From Amycolatopsis nigrescens CSC17Ta-90 (GTDB lineage Bacteria; Actinomycetota; Actinomycetes; Mycobacteriales; Pseudonocardiaceae): a DNA stretch of 64,000 nt. Shown piece by piece: positions 19,284 to 28,358 of the stretch. Every line of letters starts with the position of its first letter. The stretch's first letter is position 1. The stretch lies in assembly GCF_000384315.1 (NCBI RefSeq), contig NZ_ARVW01000001.1, forward strand, positions 2,489,746 to 2,553,745. The letters are read 5' to 3'. The notes beneath the pieces are model-generated. The model had not been told where the DNA came from, made no database searches, and saw only the letters and a program-made list of their open reading frames with translations. Both the position numbers and the translations under genes were made by a program.

Positions 19284-21023
19284 TCAGGTGACGGGTTCGG
19301 CGAGGCGGGAACGGGCTTCGGGGGCATTGACGCGACGGGCGTCCGCCGACTCGTCGCTGTCCAGGGTCTGCGACTCGCGTTCCGCGGTGACCCTGGCGTT
19401 GTACACCTCGACCTCGTGCGCGATGGTCTCCGCCGACCAGCCGAGCACCTCGCCGACCAGCTTGGCCACCTGCTCCGCGCAGTCGGTGCCGCGATGCGGG
19501 TACTCGATGGAGATCCTGGTCCGCCTCGCCAGCACGTCCTCCAGGTGCAGCGCGCCTTCGTGGCTGGCCGCGTACACCGCCTCCACCGCCAGGTAGTCCG
19601 GCGCGGACTCGATCGGGCGCAGCAGCTCCGGCCGTCCCGCGGCCAGCGCCAGCAGCTCGTGCACCATCGAGCCGTAGCGGTCCAGCAGGTGCCGGACCCG
19701 GTACGGGTGCAGCCCGTGCTCGGCGGCCAGATGGTCGGCCTGGTTGACCAGCGCGTGGTAGCCGTCCGCGCCGAGCAGCGGCACTTTGTCCGTGATCGAG
19801 GACTGCGACCGTCCCGGCAGATCGACCGCGGCCGCGTCCACCGCGTCCGCGGCCATCACCCGGTAGGTCGTGTACTTGCCGCCGGCGATGGCCACCAGCC
19901 CCGGCGCGACCCTGGCCACGGCGTGCTCGCGGGACAGCTTCGAGGTCTCTTCGCTCTCCCCGGCCAGCAACGGGCGCAGCCCGGCGTACACGCCCTCGAT
20001 GTCGTCGTGCGTGAGCGGGGTGGCCAGCACGGAGTTCACGTGCTCGAGCAGGTAGTCGATGTCGTGCTTGGTGGCCGCGGGATGGGCCAGGTCCAGGTTC
20101 CAGTCGGTGTCCGTGGTGCCGACGATCCAGTGGTTGCGCCACGGGATGACGAAGAGCACCGACTTCTCGGTGCGCAGGATCATCCCGGCCTCCGACACGA
20201 TCCGGTCGCGCGGGACCACGATGTGCACGCCCTTGCTGGCGCGCACCCGGAACCGGCCGCGGCTGCCGGAAAGGTGCTGCAGATCGTCGGTCCACACCCC
20301 GGTGCAGTTGATCACCGCGTTGGCCTGGATCTCGGTCTCCCTGCCGTCCTCGACGTCACGCACCCGCACCCCGGAGATCCGGTCCGCCTCCCGCAGGAAA
20401 CCGACCACCTGGGTGGAGGTGCGCACCACGGCGCCGTAGTGCGCGGCGGTCCGCGCCACGGTCATCGTGTGCCTGGCGTCGTCGGACTGCGCGTCGTAGT
20501 ACCGGATCCCGCCGACCAGCGCGTTCCGCTTCAGCGCCGGCACCATGCGCAGCGCGCCGGCCCTGGTCAGGTGCTTCTGGCCGGGCACCGAACGCGCCCC
20601 GCCCATGCTGTCGTAGAGGAACAACCCGGCCGCGGTGTACGGCCGCTCCCACACCCGGTGGGTCAGCGGGTACAGGAAGGCGACCGGCTTGACCAGGTGC
20701 GGCGCCAGCCGGGTGAGCATCAGCTCCCGTTCCCGCAGCGCCTCGCGGACCAGCCCGAACTCGAGCTGCTCCAGGTATCGAAGCCCGCCGTGGAAGAGCT
20801 TGCTGGAGCGGCTGGACGTTCCCGACGCCAGGTCGCGCGCCTCCACCAGCGCGACCCGCAGTCCGCGCGTGGCCGCGTCCAGCGCGGTGCCGGCGCCGAC
20901 CACACCGCCACCGATGACGACGAGGTCGAAGGTCTCCTTGCCGAGCCGCTGCCAGGAGTTCTCCCGGCTGACCGGGCCGAGCTCTGCCGGACCGGCCTGT
21001 ACTTCGCGCTGTGACTCGGCCAC
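19284..21023 (-). CDS. glpD: Glycerol-3-phosphate dehydrogenase, FAD-dependent
   Basis: A 579-aa flavoprotein. The N-terminal FAD site is DLVVIGGGVVGAGTALDAAT, followed by ARDLASGTSSRSSKLFHGGL, a GlpD signature, and the second family block YAGLRPLLAG; the C-terminal domain (from about 400) is the DAO_C helical cap. It oxidises glycerol-3-phosphate to dihydroxyacetone phosphate and feeds electrons to quinone at the membrane. GTG 21023 has AGGGAGGAACGTCA just upstream. It is divergent from glpF-glpK, sharing a 239-bp control region with a 12-bp palindrome. Full length for the family. Confidence 0.94.
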   Translation of the reverse strand: MAESQREVQAGPAELGPVSRENSWQRLGKETFDLVVIGGGVVGAGTALDAATRGLRVALVEARDLASGTSSRSSKLFHGGLRYLEQLEFGLVREALRERELMLTRLAPHLVKPVAFLYPLTHRVWERPYTAAGLFLYDSMGGARSVPGQKHLTRAGALRMVPALKRNALVGGIRYYDAQSDDARHTMTVARTAAHYGAVVRTSTQVVGFLREADRISGVRVRDVEDGRETEIQANAVINCTGVWTDDLQHLSGSRGRFRVRASKGVHIVVPRDRIVSEAGMILRTEKSVLFVIPWRNHWIVGTTDTDWNLDLAHPAATKHDIDYLLEHVNSVLATPLTHDDIEGVYAGLRPLLAGESEETSKLSREHAVARVAPGLVAIAGGKYTTYRVMAADAVDAAAVDLPGRSQSSITDKVPLLGADGYHALVNQADHLAAEHGLHPYRVRHLLDRYGSMVHELLALAAGRPELLRPIESAPDYLAVEAVYAASHEGALHLEDVLARRTRISIEYPHRGTDCAEQVAKLVGEVLGWSAETIAHEVEVYNARVTAERESQTLDSDESADARRVNAPEARSRLAEPVT

Positions 21024-21155
21024 TGACGTTCCTCCCTAGCTCTCGGACGTCCCCAGCATCGCATGCTTCGCCATCCGCGCATCTCCACGCCGCAAGACGT
21101 GTGGCACAACGCTCCCCCGGCGCGAAAAATTGCGGCAGCCGGTCGCTGGAATGAT

Positions 21156-21167
21156 CACTGATCAGTG
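21156..21167. promoter_or_regulatory. 12-bp palindrome in glpD/glpF control region
   Basis: CACTGATCAGTG, a perfect palindrome midway between the divergent glpD and glpFK starts. It could be the operator of a glycerol regulator (IclR-type GylR controls this pathway in Streptomyces), but no regulator gene is adjacent. Confidence 0.4.
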
Positions 21168-21262
21168 GGTACCGTTCCCCCAATCGTGGGTCGGCAATGG
21201 CGCCGGTGCTAGCAGTAGTCGACCCTGCGCAAGGTGTGTTTCGAACGGCGGAGGACGACTAT

Positions 21263-22009
21263 ATGGACGCGGGCTCGATTTTCCTTTGGGAGTTGCTCGG
21301 CACGGCGGTGCTGATCCTGCTCGGTAACGGGGTGGTGGCCAACCACGTACTCCGCAAGAACAACGGAAACGGCGGCGGCCCGCTGTTCGTCAACATCGGC
21401 TGGGGTTTCGCGGTGTTCGCCGGCGCGAGCATCGCCGACCCGAGCGGGGCGCATCTCAACCCCGCGGTCACGCTCGGCCTCGCCGTCGCCGGCAAGACCC
21501 CGTGGAACACCGTGCCGGTGTACATGGCGGCACAGATGATCGGCGCCATGCTCGGCGCGATCCTGTGCTGGGCGGCGTACAAGCTCCAGTTCGACGACCA
21601 CCCGGCGCGGGAGGAAACGCTCGGCGTCTTCTCCACCGCACCGCAGATCCCGAACAAGGCGTGGAACCTGGTCACCGAGATCATCGGCACCTTCGTGCTG
21701 GTCGCGTGGATCCTGTTCAGCCCGGTCGCGCAGGCGGACAAGGACGGCATCCCGCAGTTCGGCAACGGCGCGCTCGGCTACGCGGGGGTCGCCTTCGTCG
21801 TGCTGGTGATCGGCACCTCGGTCGGCGGACCGACCGGCTACGCCATCAACCCGGCCCGTGACCTCGGCCCGCGGCTGGCCTATGCGTTCATGCTGCCGAT
21901 CAAGCGCAAGGCGAACCCGAACTGGGGCTACTCCTGGATCCCGGTGCTCGGCCCGCTCGTCGGCGGCGCGCTGGCCGCGCTGCTGTACCTCGTCTACCCG
22001 ACCGCCTGA
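21263..22009 (+). CDS. glpF: Glycerol uptake facilitator (aquaglyceroporin)
   Basis: A 248-aa MIP-family channel with both pore motifs: [14 protein letters not shown] near residue 63 and [13 protein letters not shown] near 193, the RD after the second NPA being typical of glyceroporins rather than water channels. Six membrane segments can be followed. It lets glycerol diffuse into the cell. ATG 21263 follows GGAGG at 21250-21254; upstream in-frame codons have no ribosome site. It is first in the glpF-glpK operon, 19 bp before glpK. Confidence 0.94.
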   Translation: MDAGSIFLWELLGTAVLILLGNGVVANHVLRKNNGNGGGPLFVNIGWGFAVFAGASIADPSGAHLNPAVTLGLAVAGKTPWNTVPVYMAAQMIGAMLGAILCWAAYKLQFDDHPAREETLGVFSTAPQIPNKAWNLVTEIIGTFVLVAWILFSPVAQADKDGIPQFGNGALGYAGVAFVVLVIGTSVGGPTGYAINPARDLGPRLAYAFMLPIKRKANPNWGYSWIPVLGPLVGGALAALLYLVYPTA

Positions 22010-22028
22010 GCCAACTGTAAGGAGCGCA

Positions 22029-23537
22029 ATGACCTACGTCGCCGCGATCGACCAGGGAACCACGTCCACCCGAACCATGATCTTCGATCACTCCGGCCGG
22101 GTGGTCGCCGTGGACCAGCGGGAGCACGAGCAGATCTTCCCGCAGGCGGGCTGGGTGGAGCACAACGCGGAGGAGATCTGGTCGAACACCAGGGCGGTCG
22201 CCGCCGGCGCGATGGCCAAGGCGGACCTGACGCCGGGCGACATCGTCGCGGTGGGCATCACCAACCAGCGTGAGACCACCCTGGTCTGGGACCGCAAGAC
22301 CGGCAAGCCGGTGTACAACGCGATCGTCTGGCAGGACACCAGGACCGACAAGATCGTGGCCGAGCTCGGCGCGCTCGGCGGCGGGCAGGAGCGCTACCGC
22401 GAGAAGACCGGGCTACCGCTGGCCACCTACTTCTCCGGCCCCAAGATCAAATGGATTCTGGACAATGTGGACGGTGTCCGGCAGCGCGCCGAAGCGGGCG
22501 ACCTGCTGTTCGGCAATATGGACACCTGGGTGCTCTGGAACATGACCGGCGGCACCGACGGCGGGGTACACGTCACCGACCCGACGAACGCGTCGCGCAC
22601 CCTGCTGATGGACCTGGACACGCTGTCCTGGGACGAGGGCATCGCCGCCGACATGGGCATCCCGCTGTCCATGCTGCCGGAGATCCGCTCGTCCTCCGAG
22701 GAGTACGGCAAGGTCCGCGCGAAGGGCGCGTTCGCCGGGGTGCCGATCGCCGGCATCCTCGGCGACCAGCAGGCGGCCACCTTCGGCCAGGCCTGCCTGT
22801 CCCCCGGCGAGGCCAAGAACACCTACGGCACCGGCAACTTCGTGCTGCTGAACACCGGCACCGAGAAGGTCCTTTCGCAGAACGGCCTGCTCACCACGGT
22901 CTGCTACAAGATCGGCTCCAACGACACCATCTACGCGCTGGAAGGTTCCATCGCGGTCACCGGCTCGCTGGTGCAGTGGCTGCGGGACAACCTCGGCCTG
23001 ATCGGTTCCGCGGCCGAGATCGAAGAGCACGCCCGTGGCGTGTCGGACAACGGCGGCACCTACTTCGTGCCGGCGTTCTCCGGCCTGTTCGCCCCGTACT
23101 GGCGCTCCGACGCCCGCGGCGCGATCGTCGGGCTGACCCGGTTCGTGAACAAGGGGCACATCTCGCGTGCCGTGCTGGAGGCCACCGCCTTCCAGTCGCG
23201 TGAGGTGATCGACGCGATGAACGCCGACTCCGGGGTGCCGCTGAAGTCGCTCAAGGTGGACGGCGGCATGGTGGTGAACGAGCTGCTGATGCAGTTCCAG
23301 GCGGACATCCTCGGCGTGCCGGTGATCCGGCCGGTGGTCAACGAGACCACCGCGCTCGGCGCCGCCTACGCGGCCGGGCTCGCGGTCGGCTTCTGGGCGA
23401 GCGAAGACGACATCCGCAACAACTGGGCCAAGGACAAGCAGTGGGACCCGTCGATGGACGAGTCCCGCCGCGAATCCGAGTACCGCGCCTGGAAGAAGGC
23501 CGTCACCAAGACCTTCGACTGGGTGGAATCCGACTGA
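22029..23537 (+). CDS. glpK: Glycerol kinase
   Basis: A 502-aa FGGY-family kinase of normal length. Seen are [18 protein letters not shown] at the start, the substrate block [32 protein letters not shown], the ATP-binding [20 protein letters not shown], and [20 protein letters not shown] near the end. It phosphorylates glycerol to sn-glycerol-3-phosphate for GlpD. AAGGAG precedes ATG 22029, 19 bp after glpF. The lysine/histidine of the PTS-regulated loop was not assessed. It ends at a 14-bp-stem hairpin. Confidence 0.95.
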   Translation: MTYVAAIDQGTTSTRTMIFDHSGRVVAVDQREHEQIFPQAGWVEHNAEEIWSNTRAVAAGAMAKADLTPGDIVAVGITNQRETTLVWDRKTGKPVYNAIVWQDTRTDKIVAELGALGGGQERYREKTGLPLATYFSGPKIKWILDNVDGVRQRAEAGDLLFGNMDTWVLWNMTGGTDGGVHVTDPTNASRTLLMDLDTLSWDEGIAADMGIPLSMLPEIRSSSEEYGKVRAKGAFAGVPIAGILGDQQAATFGQACLSPGEAKNTYGTGNFVLLNTGTEKVLSQNGLLTTVCYKIGSNDTIYALEGSIAVTGSLVQWLRDNLGLIGSAAEIEEHARGVSDNGGTYFVPAFSGLFAPYWRSDARGAIVGLTRFVNKGHISRAVLEATAFQSREVIDAMNADSGVPLKSLKVDGGMVVNELLMQFQADILGVPVIRPVVNETTALGAAYAAGLAVGFWASEDDIRNNWAKDKQWDPSMDESRRESEYRAWKKAVTKTFDWVESD

Positions 23538-23543
23538 GCTACC

Positions 23544-23578
23544 GGGAAGGCCGCCGGAATGCACCCGGCGGCCTTCCC
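23544..23578. terminator. Terminator hairpin between glpK and sortase gene
   Basis: GGGAAGGCCGCCGG (23544-23557), loop AATGCAC, CCGGCGGCCTTCCC (23565-23578): 14-bp perfect GC-rich stem 6 bp after the glpK stop, between convergent genes. Confidence 0.8.
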
Positions 23579-23581
23579 CGC

Positions 23582-24199
23582 TCAGGCCAGAGCCGCGTAA
23601 ACGATGATGTTGTCCCGATAACTGCGCACGGTCCGGTCGAAACCGCCGCCGCAGGTGATCAGCCGCAATTCCGGTGCAGCGGTGTCGCCGTACACCGCGT
23701 CCGTGGGGAATTCGTCCTTGTCCACCTGTTCCACCCGCCGCACCACGAAGTCCACGCTGGATCCGTCCTTTCTGGACACCCGCACCGCGTCACCCGGCGC
23801 CATTTCCTTGAGCCGGTAGAAAATCCCCGGCTGCTTGTCCCCGTCGACATGACCGAGAATGACCGCGGGCCCGGTTTCGCCCGGCGCCGGACCGTAGGAG
23901 TACCAGCCTGCCTGCATCGGCTGGGTCACCGGCGGCACCTCGATCGTGTTGTCCGGATTGAGCCCGAGCGGCACCAGGGTGGAATGCGCGCCGATCTTGG
24001 GCACGTCCACCGCGGCCGGTTCCGGACGCTCCGCCGGAGTGGGCACGGCGGCGGGCGGGTCCACTCGCGGCGGCGCCGCGGGTGCTGTGTCGGAGCCGCC
24101 GGAACCTCCGGAACCACAGCCCGCCAACGAAACCAGGCCGAGCAGCAGGACCGCCGCGAGCGTGCGCCCGTGGCGGCCCGCTGTTCGCGGACTAGTCAC
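23582..24199 (-). CDS. Class F sortase
   Basis: A 205-aa exported transpeptidase. The N-terminal helix ends in LLGLVSLAGCGSGG, which matches a lipobox, so the enzyme may be a lipoprotein; a Ser/Gly/Pro-rich linker follows. The catalytic core has His in AVILGHVDG, Cys in LRLITCGGGFD and the Arg in the following RSYRDNIIVYA. Class F sortases lack the usual housekeeping neighbours and their substrates are poorly known. GTG 24199 overlaps the upstream gene's stop by 8 bp. Being last in an operon behind two small secreted proteins with a shared C-terminal motif, it probably acts on them. Confidence 0.88.
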   Translation of the reverse strand: MTSPRTAGRHGRTLAAVLLLGLVSLAGCGSGGSGGSDTAPAAPPRVDPPAAVPTPAERPEPAAVDVPKIGAHSTLVPLGLNPDNTIEVPPVTQPMQAGWYSYGPAPGETGPAVILGHVDGDKQPGIFYRLKEMAPGDAVRVSRKDGSSVDFVVRRVEQVDKDEFPTDAVYGDTAAPELRLITCGGGFDRTVRSYRDNIIVYAALA

Positions 24200-24677
24200 C
24201 CAACGCTCCACCGCCGGTTTCCGGCGCACCTGAGGGCACCTTCGCCACCTGCTTCCCCGGCGAGGACACCGGTGGCGCGGGCGGCGCCGGTGACTCCGTG
24301 CCGAGCACGGTGAACGTGGCGTGGCCTTCTTTGGGCAGGGAGCCCATCACGTGGCAGAACAGCGTGACGTCGTAGCGGCCCGGTTTGACATTCTTCACCA
24401 CGCCCTTCGCCACCCCTTGGGAAACGTCCGAATCGAAGTCGATCGCGGCGGAGGTCCCGCGCGGTGGATGACAGCCGGACGCGACCACCTTCGTGCCCGG
24501 CTTTCCCTGCGCCGGGGTCACGGTGATCGGAATCGGTACCGGGATCGGCATCGGGTCGCTCGGCTTGGTCGTTTCGGTCGGCTTGGTCGGTGTTGTCGTT
24601 TCGGTGGCGGCGAACGCCGTGACCGGCGTCAGCGCCATTATCAGGCAGCAGGCGGCTGCCAAACTCCGATAGCTCAT
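24192..24677 (-). CDS. Small secreted protein, candidate sortase substrate
   Basis: A 161-aa protein with a signal peptide (SLAAACCLIMALTPVTAFAA), a Thr/Pro/Lys repeat region (TTTPTKPTETTKPSDP) and a beta-rich domain with one Cys pair (ASGCHPP and VTLFCHV). The C terminus reads KQVAKVPSGAPETGGGALGD, with no membrane helix or basic tail after it. ATG 24677 is used; an ATG 12 bp upstream (24689) is possible. It overlaps the sortase gene by 8 bp. A similar ending occurs in the next protein upstream in the operon. Function unknown; a surface-displayed or matrix protein is an inference. Confidence 0.75.
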   Translation of the reverse strand: MSYRSLAAACCLIMALTPVTAFAATETTTPTKPTETTKPSDPMPIPVPIPITVTPAQGKPGTKVVASGCHPPRGTSAAIDFDSDVSQGVAKGVVKNVKPGRYDVTLFCHVMGSLPKEGHATFTVLGTESPAPPAPPVSSPGKQVAKVPSGAPETGGGALGD

Positions 24678-24804
24678 CGCACACCCCATTCTTCCGCATT
24701 CGACAGCGGAATTCGGATCAGCGAGAATCGGCCGCCGGAGAATTCCCCGGCGGTTCACCAGCAAGACGCACGCGGCCTTCGCAGGGTTGCCAGGCCGGAC
24801 TTTC

Positions 24805-25275
24805 TCAGCGCGCGGTGCCGCCGCCACCGGCGGATACCGCGCCGTCCGGCACCTTCCGCACCTGCCGCTCGACGGTGAAAGTCACCGTGTGGTCCTGGCC
24901 GTTGCAGGACATCGTCAGCGGATACGAACCCGGTGCCGTGCCCGCGACCAATTCGGCGGTCGCACTGACGTTGCCCGGCGCGCTCGCGAACGGCTCGAAG
25001 GTGTAGTCGCTGAATCGCAGCACCGGCGAGGAGAACCGGGTCGAATCGGGTGCTGTCAGCGTGCCCGCGGCCGGTGCCAGGCAGCCGCCGAGCGCGACGT
25101 TGACGTCGTCGAAGCTGTACTTGTTCACCAGCCCGGTGGCCGCCGCGGTGTCCTGGTTGAGCTGGACGCTGCCGGCCCAGTCCGGGGTCTCCGGCTGCTG
25201 CGCGGACCCGGCCACGGCGGGACCGGCCAGCACCCCGAGGAGAACGGCGAAGGCGAGGGCGAGCTTGCGGTACAT
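24805..25275 (-). CDS. Small secreted protein, candidate sortase substrate
   Basis: A 156-aa protein: signal peptide 1-22 (KLALAFAVLLGVLAGPAVAG), then a beta-sandwich-like domain with a Cys pair (LGGCLAPA and TMSCNGQDH). The end QVRKVPDGAVSAGGGGTAR mirrors that of the neighbouring secreted protein (VP-GA followed by a glycine run). It starts 2 bp after the lpdA stop. The same YPLTMSCNG and VTLFCHV strand patterns suggest the two proteins share a fold. No known family recognised. Confidence 0.72.
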   Translation of the reverse strand: MYRKLALAFAVLLGVLAGPAVAGSAQQPETPDWAGSVQLNQDTAAATGLVNKYSFDDVNVALGGCLAPAAGTLTAPDSTRFSSPVLRFSDYTFEPFASAPGNVSATAELVAGTAPGSYPLTMSCNGQDHTVTFTVERQVRKVPDGAVSAGGGGTAR

Positions 25276-25277
25276 GG

Positions 25278-26681
25278 TCAGTCCAGGTCGTCGTGGCGCA
25301 TCAGCTGGCGGCCCGCCTCGGTGATCGAACCGGACAGCGATGGGTACACCGAGAAGGTCAGCGCCAGATGTTCCACGGTCAGCTGGTTCTGCACGGCGAG
25401 CGCGATCGGCAGGACGAGTTCGCTGGCGTTCGGCGAGACCACCACACCACCGACCACCACACCGGTGGCAGGGCGGCAGAACAGCTTCACGAACCCGCGG
25501 CGCAGGCCCTCCATCTTCGCCCTGGCGTTGGTGGCCAGCGGCAGCATGATGGTGCGGGCCGGCACCTCACCGGAGTCGATGGCCTGCTGGCTGATCCCGA
25601 CGGTGGCGATCTCCGGATGGGTGAACACGTTCGCCGCGACCGTCTTCAGCTTGATCGGCGCGACGCCCTCGCCCAGCGCGTGCCACATCGCGATCCGGCC
25701 CTGCATGCTGGCCACCGAGGCGAGCATCAGCACGCCGGTGCAGTCACCGGCCGCGTAGATGCCGGACACCGTGGTGCGCGAAACCCGGTCCACGGTGAGA
25801 AAGCCGCCCGGCCCCGGCTCGATGCCGACCTTCTCCAGGCCGATGCCGGTGGTGTTCGGGATCGAACCGACGGTCATCAGCGCGTGGCTGGCCTCGATCA
25901 CCCTGCCGTCGGTGAGATGCACCTCCACCCCGTCCGCGGTGCGCTCCACCTTGTCCGCGCGGGCGTGCTTGGCGACCGTGGTGCCGCGCTGGGAGAAGAC
26001 CTCCTCCAGCACCGCGGCGGCGTCCGCGTCCTCGTGCGGCAGCACCCGGTCGCGGCTGGAGACCACGGTGACCTTCACGCCCATCTCGGTGTAGGCCGAA
26101 GCGAACTCCGCGCCGGTCACCCCCGAACCGATCACCACCAGGTGCTCCGGCAGCTCGGGCAGGTCGTAGAGCTGGCGCCAGTCCAGGATGCGCTCGCCGT
26201 CGGGCACCGCGCCGGGCAGCACGCGGGGCGTCGCCCCGGTGGCGATCAGCACCACATCCGCGTCCAGCACGCTGGTCTGACCGTCCGGCGCCCGGACCGC
26301 CACCTTGTGCGTGGCCAGGCCGGGCTCGTCGTCGCAGAAGCGGGCTTCACCGGCCACCACGTGCACGCCTTCGCGCTGCACCCTGGCCCTGATGTCCGCG
26401 GACTGCGCGAGCGCGAGGCCCTTCACCCTGCCGTGCACCGTGCGCAGGTCGAGCCTGGTGTCACCCATGTCGGTGCTGATGCCGAGCTCGCCGAGACCGT
26501 GCATGTTGGCCAGCGCGCCGGACGAAGCGATGAAGGTCTTGGAGGGCACGCAGTCGTAGAGCACGCACGCGCCGCCGAGGCCGTCGCGCTCCACCACCGT
26601 GACGTCGGCGCCGTGCTGGGCGGCGACCAGTGCGGCCTCGTAACCGGCTGGGCCGCCGCCCATGATCACGATCCTGGTCAC
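25278..26681 (-). CDS. lpdA: NAD(P)H quinone reductase, LpdA-like disulfide-reductase family
   Basis: A 467-aa pyridine nucleotide-disulfide oxidoreductase. The FAD site is TRIVIMGGGPAGYEAALVAA; the redox-active pair is present as GGACVLYDCVPSK (C-x4-C); the NAD(P) site is VVIGSGVTGAEFASAYTEMG. At the C terminus the usual His-Glu dyad (HPTLSE) is replaced by YPSLSGS, so lipoamide dehydrogenase activity is unlikely. This matches Mycobacterium tuberculosis LpdA (Rv3303c), known as a quinone reductase. GTG 26681 has GGAGGACCAAAG upstream. It heads the minus-strand operon with the two secreted proteins and the sortase. Confidence 0.9.
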   Translation of the reverse strand: MTRIVIMGGGPAGYEAALVAAQHGADVTVVERDGLGGACVLYDCVPSKTFIASSGALANMHGLGELGISTDMGDTRLDLRTVHGRVKGLALAQSADIRARVQREGVHVVAGEARFCDDEPGLATHKVAVRAPDGQTSVLDADVVLIATGATPRVLPGAVPDGERILDWRQLYDLPELPEHLVVIGSGVTGAEFASAYTEMGVKVTVVSSRDRVLPHEDADAAAVLEEVFSQRGTTVAKHARADKVERTADGVEVHLTDGRVIEASHALMTVGSIPNTTGIGLEKVGIEPGPGGFLTVDRVSRTTVSGIYAAGDCTGVLMLASVASMQGRIAMWHALGEGVAPIKLKTVAANVFTHPEIATVGISQQAIDSGEVPARTIMLPLATNARAKMEGLRRGFVKLFCRPATGVVVGGVVVSPNASELVLPIALAVQNQLTVEHLALTFSVYPSLSGSITEAGRQLMRHDDLD

Positions 26682-26833
26682 CTTTGGTCCTCCTTCATGC
26701 TGGTCCGGGCCGCCGCCCACGTTACTTGGATGGGGTTTCGCGGCCACCGGGGGCCGGACACGATCGAGCAGGTTCCCGGCCGACACACCCCATGCGTCCT
26801 ATCGGGTGAGGATGAGGTCGCTAGGCTGTCGGC

Positions 26834-27286
26834 GTGCCGTTGTATGCCGCGTATGGGTCCAACATGGAACCCGCCCAGATGATGGAGCGAGCCCCGCACT
26901 CGCCGATGGCCGGCACCGGCTGGCTGGAAGGCTGGCGGCTGACCTTCGGCGGCGAGGACATCGGCTGGGAAGGCGCGCTGGCGACCATCGTCGAGGACCC
27001 CGGCTCGCGGGTGTTCGTGGTGCTCTACGACGTCACCCCGCTCGACGAGGCCGGCCTCGACCGCTGGGAAGGCGGCGAGCTCGGCGTGCACAACAAGATC
27101 CGGCTGCGCGTGCAGACCATGGACGGCTCCGTGCTCGCCTGGCTCTACGTACTCGATGCCTACGAAGGCGGCCTGCCCTCGGCCCGCTACCTCGGCGTCC
27201 TCGCCGACGCCGCCGAAGCCGCCGCCGCCCCCGCCGATTACGTCGAAGCCCTCCGCACCCGCCCCTGCCGCGGCATCTCCCCCTAA
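26834..27286 (+). CDS. Gamma-glutamylcyclotransferase-like protein
   Basis: A 150-aa protein with the GGCT-fold opening LYAAYGSNMEPAQMMERAP (the YGSNM phosphate/substrate loop), FVVLYDVTPLDEAGLDRWEG, and LYVLDAYEGGLPSARYL near the end. Such proteins cleave gamma-glutamyl amino acids or related amides to 5-oxoproline; the exact substrate is not evident. GTG 26834 is 6 nt after TAGGCT (26822-26827), leaderless type. Divergent from lpdA. Confidence 0.8.
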   Translation: MPLYAAYGSNMEPAQMMERAPHSPMAGTGWLEGWRLTFGGEDIGWEGALATIVEDPGSRVFVVLYDVTPLDEAGLDRWEGGELGVHNKIRLRVQTMDGSVLAWLYVLDAYEGGLPSARYLGVLADAAEAAAAPADYVEALRTRPCRGISP

Positions 27287-27290
27287 CCCC

Positions 27291-27356
27291 GCGAGTCCCA
27301 CCTTCACGCCCCGCGAGTTCCACATTCGTTCCCGGCGAGTTCCACATTCGTTCAAG
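27291..27356. repeat. 22-bp tandem repeat, three units
   Basis: Three contiguous units starting at 27291, 27313 and 27335, consensus GCGAGTTCCACATTCGTTCC plus two bases; the first is diverged. The last unit contains the stop codon of the DUF559 gene. Related units in inverted orientation lie at 28359-28446 on the other side of that gene. Confidence 0.8.
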
Positions 27357-28251
27357 CCGCCAGTCCCCGTCGACGAAAAGCCGCGGTGACAGCCGCGACC
27401 ATCCGAGCCGGTTCCTTCAGTTCCGCCGCGCCGACCCGAATGACGATCCAGCCACGCTTGCGCAAGTCGGCGTCGCGGGACTCGTCCCGCAACTCACGCC
27501 CTTCATGCGCTTCGTAGCCGTCGTATTCGAGAGCGACCCGTATTTCCGGCCAGGCGAAGTCGAGGCGATAGAGCTCTGTACCGGATAGATCGAGCACTTG
27601 GTACTGCTGAGCCGGAACCGGCAGACCGCCGTCCACCAGGGCCAGCAGCGTCCAGCTCTCCCGCGGCGACTCCGCCAAGCCGGTCGCCAAGTCCAGCAGC
27701 GCCCTCGCCTGCCGGCGGCCACGGGGGTCCGGCCTCGTCTGAATGCGCTCTTCAGTCCAGGCACGGAAATCGGCCCTGGCGTGCTCCGGCAACAGACCGA
27801 GCAACTGATCTGCCACGGCGAGCCCTGCCCTTCTGCTGTCGCGGCTCAGTACCTCGGCCAGCGCCAGATCCATCGCGGTAGCCCGAAGGCCGTCCAAAAC
27901 CACCACATCCTGCTCCGCGAGAGTGCCGTAGTGCACCACGATGCCGGGGCGGGCACGGAGTTTGCGGTGATAGGGCAGCAAAACGTGCACGGGCGCGGAG
28001 TCGGCAGTGGAACATCCGAACATGGCCAAAGCGGTGTGCCCGCTCAGCGCCGCCTCCGGACCGGCGTACAACAGGGACGCGGCTGCCCGTGTGCGTAACT
28101 CTGTGGATCGCCGCGGATCCACAAGGACATTTCGGGAAAAAGGCGTTAGCCGCCGGTCGGTGACGGCGGCTTCCAGTGCGACGCGGCCTAGCAAAGAGCC
28201 CAGCTCAGAGCGTAGGTAGGCGCCGTGCAGGCCATCCGGTAATGACACCAT
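27352..28251 (-). CDS. DUF559 domain protein with AbiEi-like N-terminal half
   Basis: A 299-aa protein. The N-terminal two thirds resemble AbiEi/type IV antitoxin-like transcription factors: ALSGHTALAMFGC, then VHVLLPYHRKLRARPGIVVH and GLRATAMDLALAEVLSRD. The C-terminal ~100 residues are DUF559 (restriction-endonuclease-like fold): YRLDFAWPEIRVALEYDGYE (the D...E-x-D core) and DADLRKRGWIVIRVGA. Such fusions are common in actinobacteria and of unknown role. ATG 28251 chosen; a start at 28290 would add 13 residues. The gene is bracketed by inverted sets of 22-bp repeats, so it may have moved as a unit. Confidence 0.75.
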   Translation of the reverse strand: MVSLPDGLHGAYLRSELGSLLGRVALEAAVTDRRLTPFSRNVLVDPRRSTELRTRAAASLLYAGPEAALSGHTALAMFGCSTADSAPVHVLLPYHRKLRARPGIVVHYGTLAEQDVVVLDGLRATAMDLALAEVLSRDSRRAGLAVADQLLGLLPEHARADFRAWTEERIQTRPDPRGRRQARALLDLATGLAESPRESWTLLALVDGGLPVPAQQYQVLDLSGTELYRLDFAWPEIRVALEYDGYEAHEGRELRDESRDADLRKRGWIVIRVGAAELKEPARMVAAVTAAFRRRGLAA

Positions 28252-28301
28252 GCATGCACTCTGTCGCCAGCAGTGAGCAACGGGGGGCAAGCCCGCGAAT
28301 C

Positions 28302-28329
28302 TGTGGACAACTCGAGCGCCTGTGGATAA
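28302..28329. other. Two DnaA-box-like 9-mers
   Basis: On the minus strand TTGTCCACA (28310-28302) and TTATCCACA (28329-28321), 19 bp apart, in the untranslated region upstream of the DUF559 gene. Both match actinobacterial DnaA-box forms. An isolated pair is not an origin; it could bind DnaA for gene control or be chance. Confidence 0.35.
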
Positions 28330-28358
28330 CTCGGTGGATCGGGCGGCCTTCGAGTTGA

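Noticed and set aside
21230..21250. tRNA T-arm-like GTTTCGAACG
   Set aside because: No acceptor stem, D-arm or anticodon arm can be folded around it; it is the leader of glpF.
28302..28329. Replication origin
   Set aside because: Only two DnaA-like boxes; no dnaA, dnaN, AT-rich unwinding region or box cluster. TGTCCACA-like strings also occur in coding sequence here.
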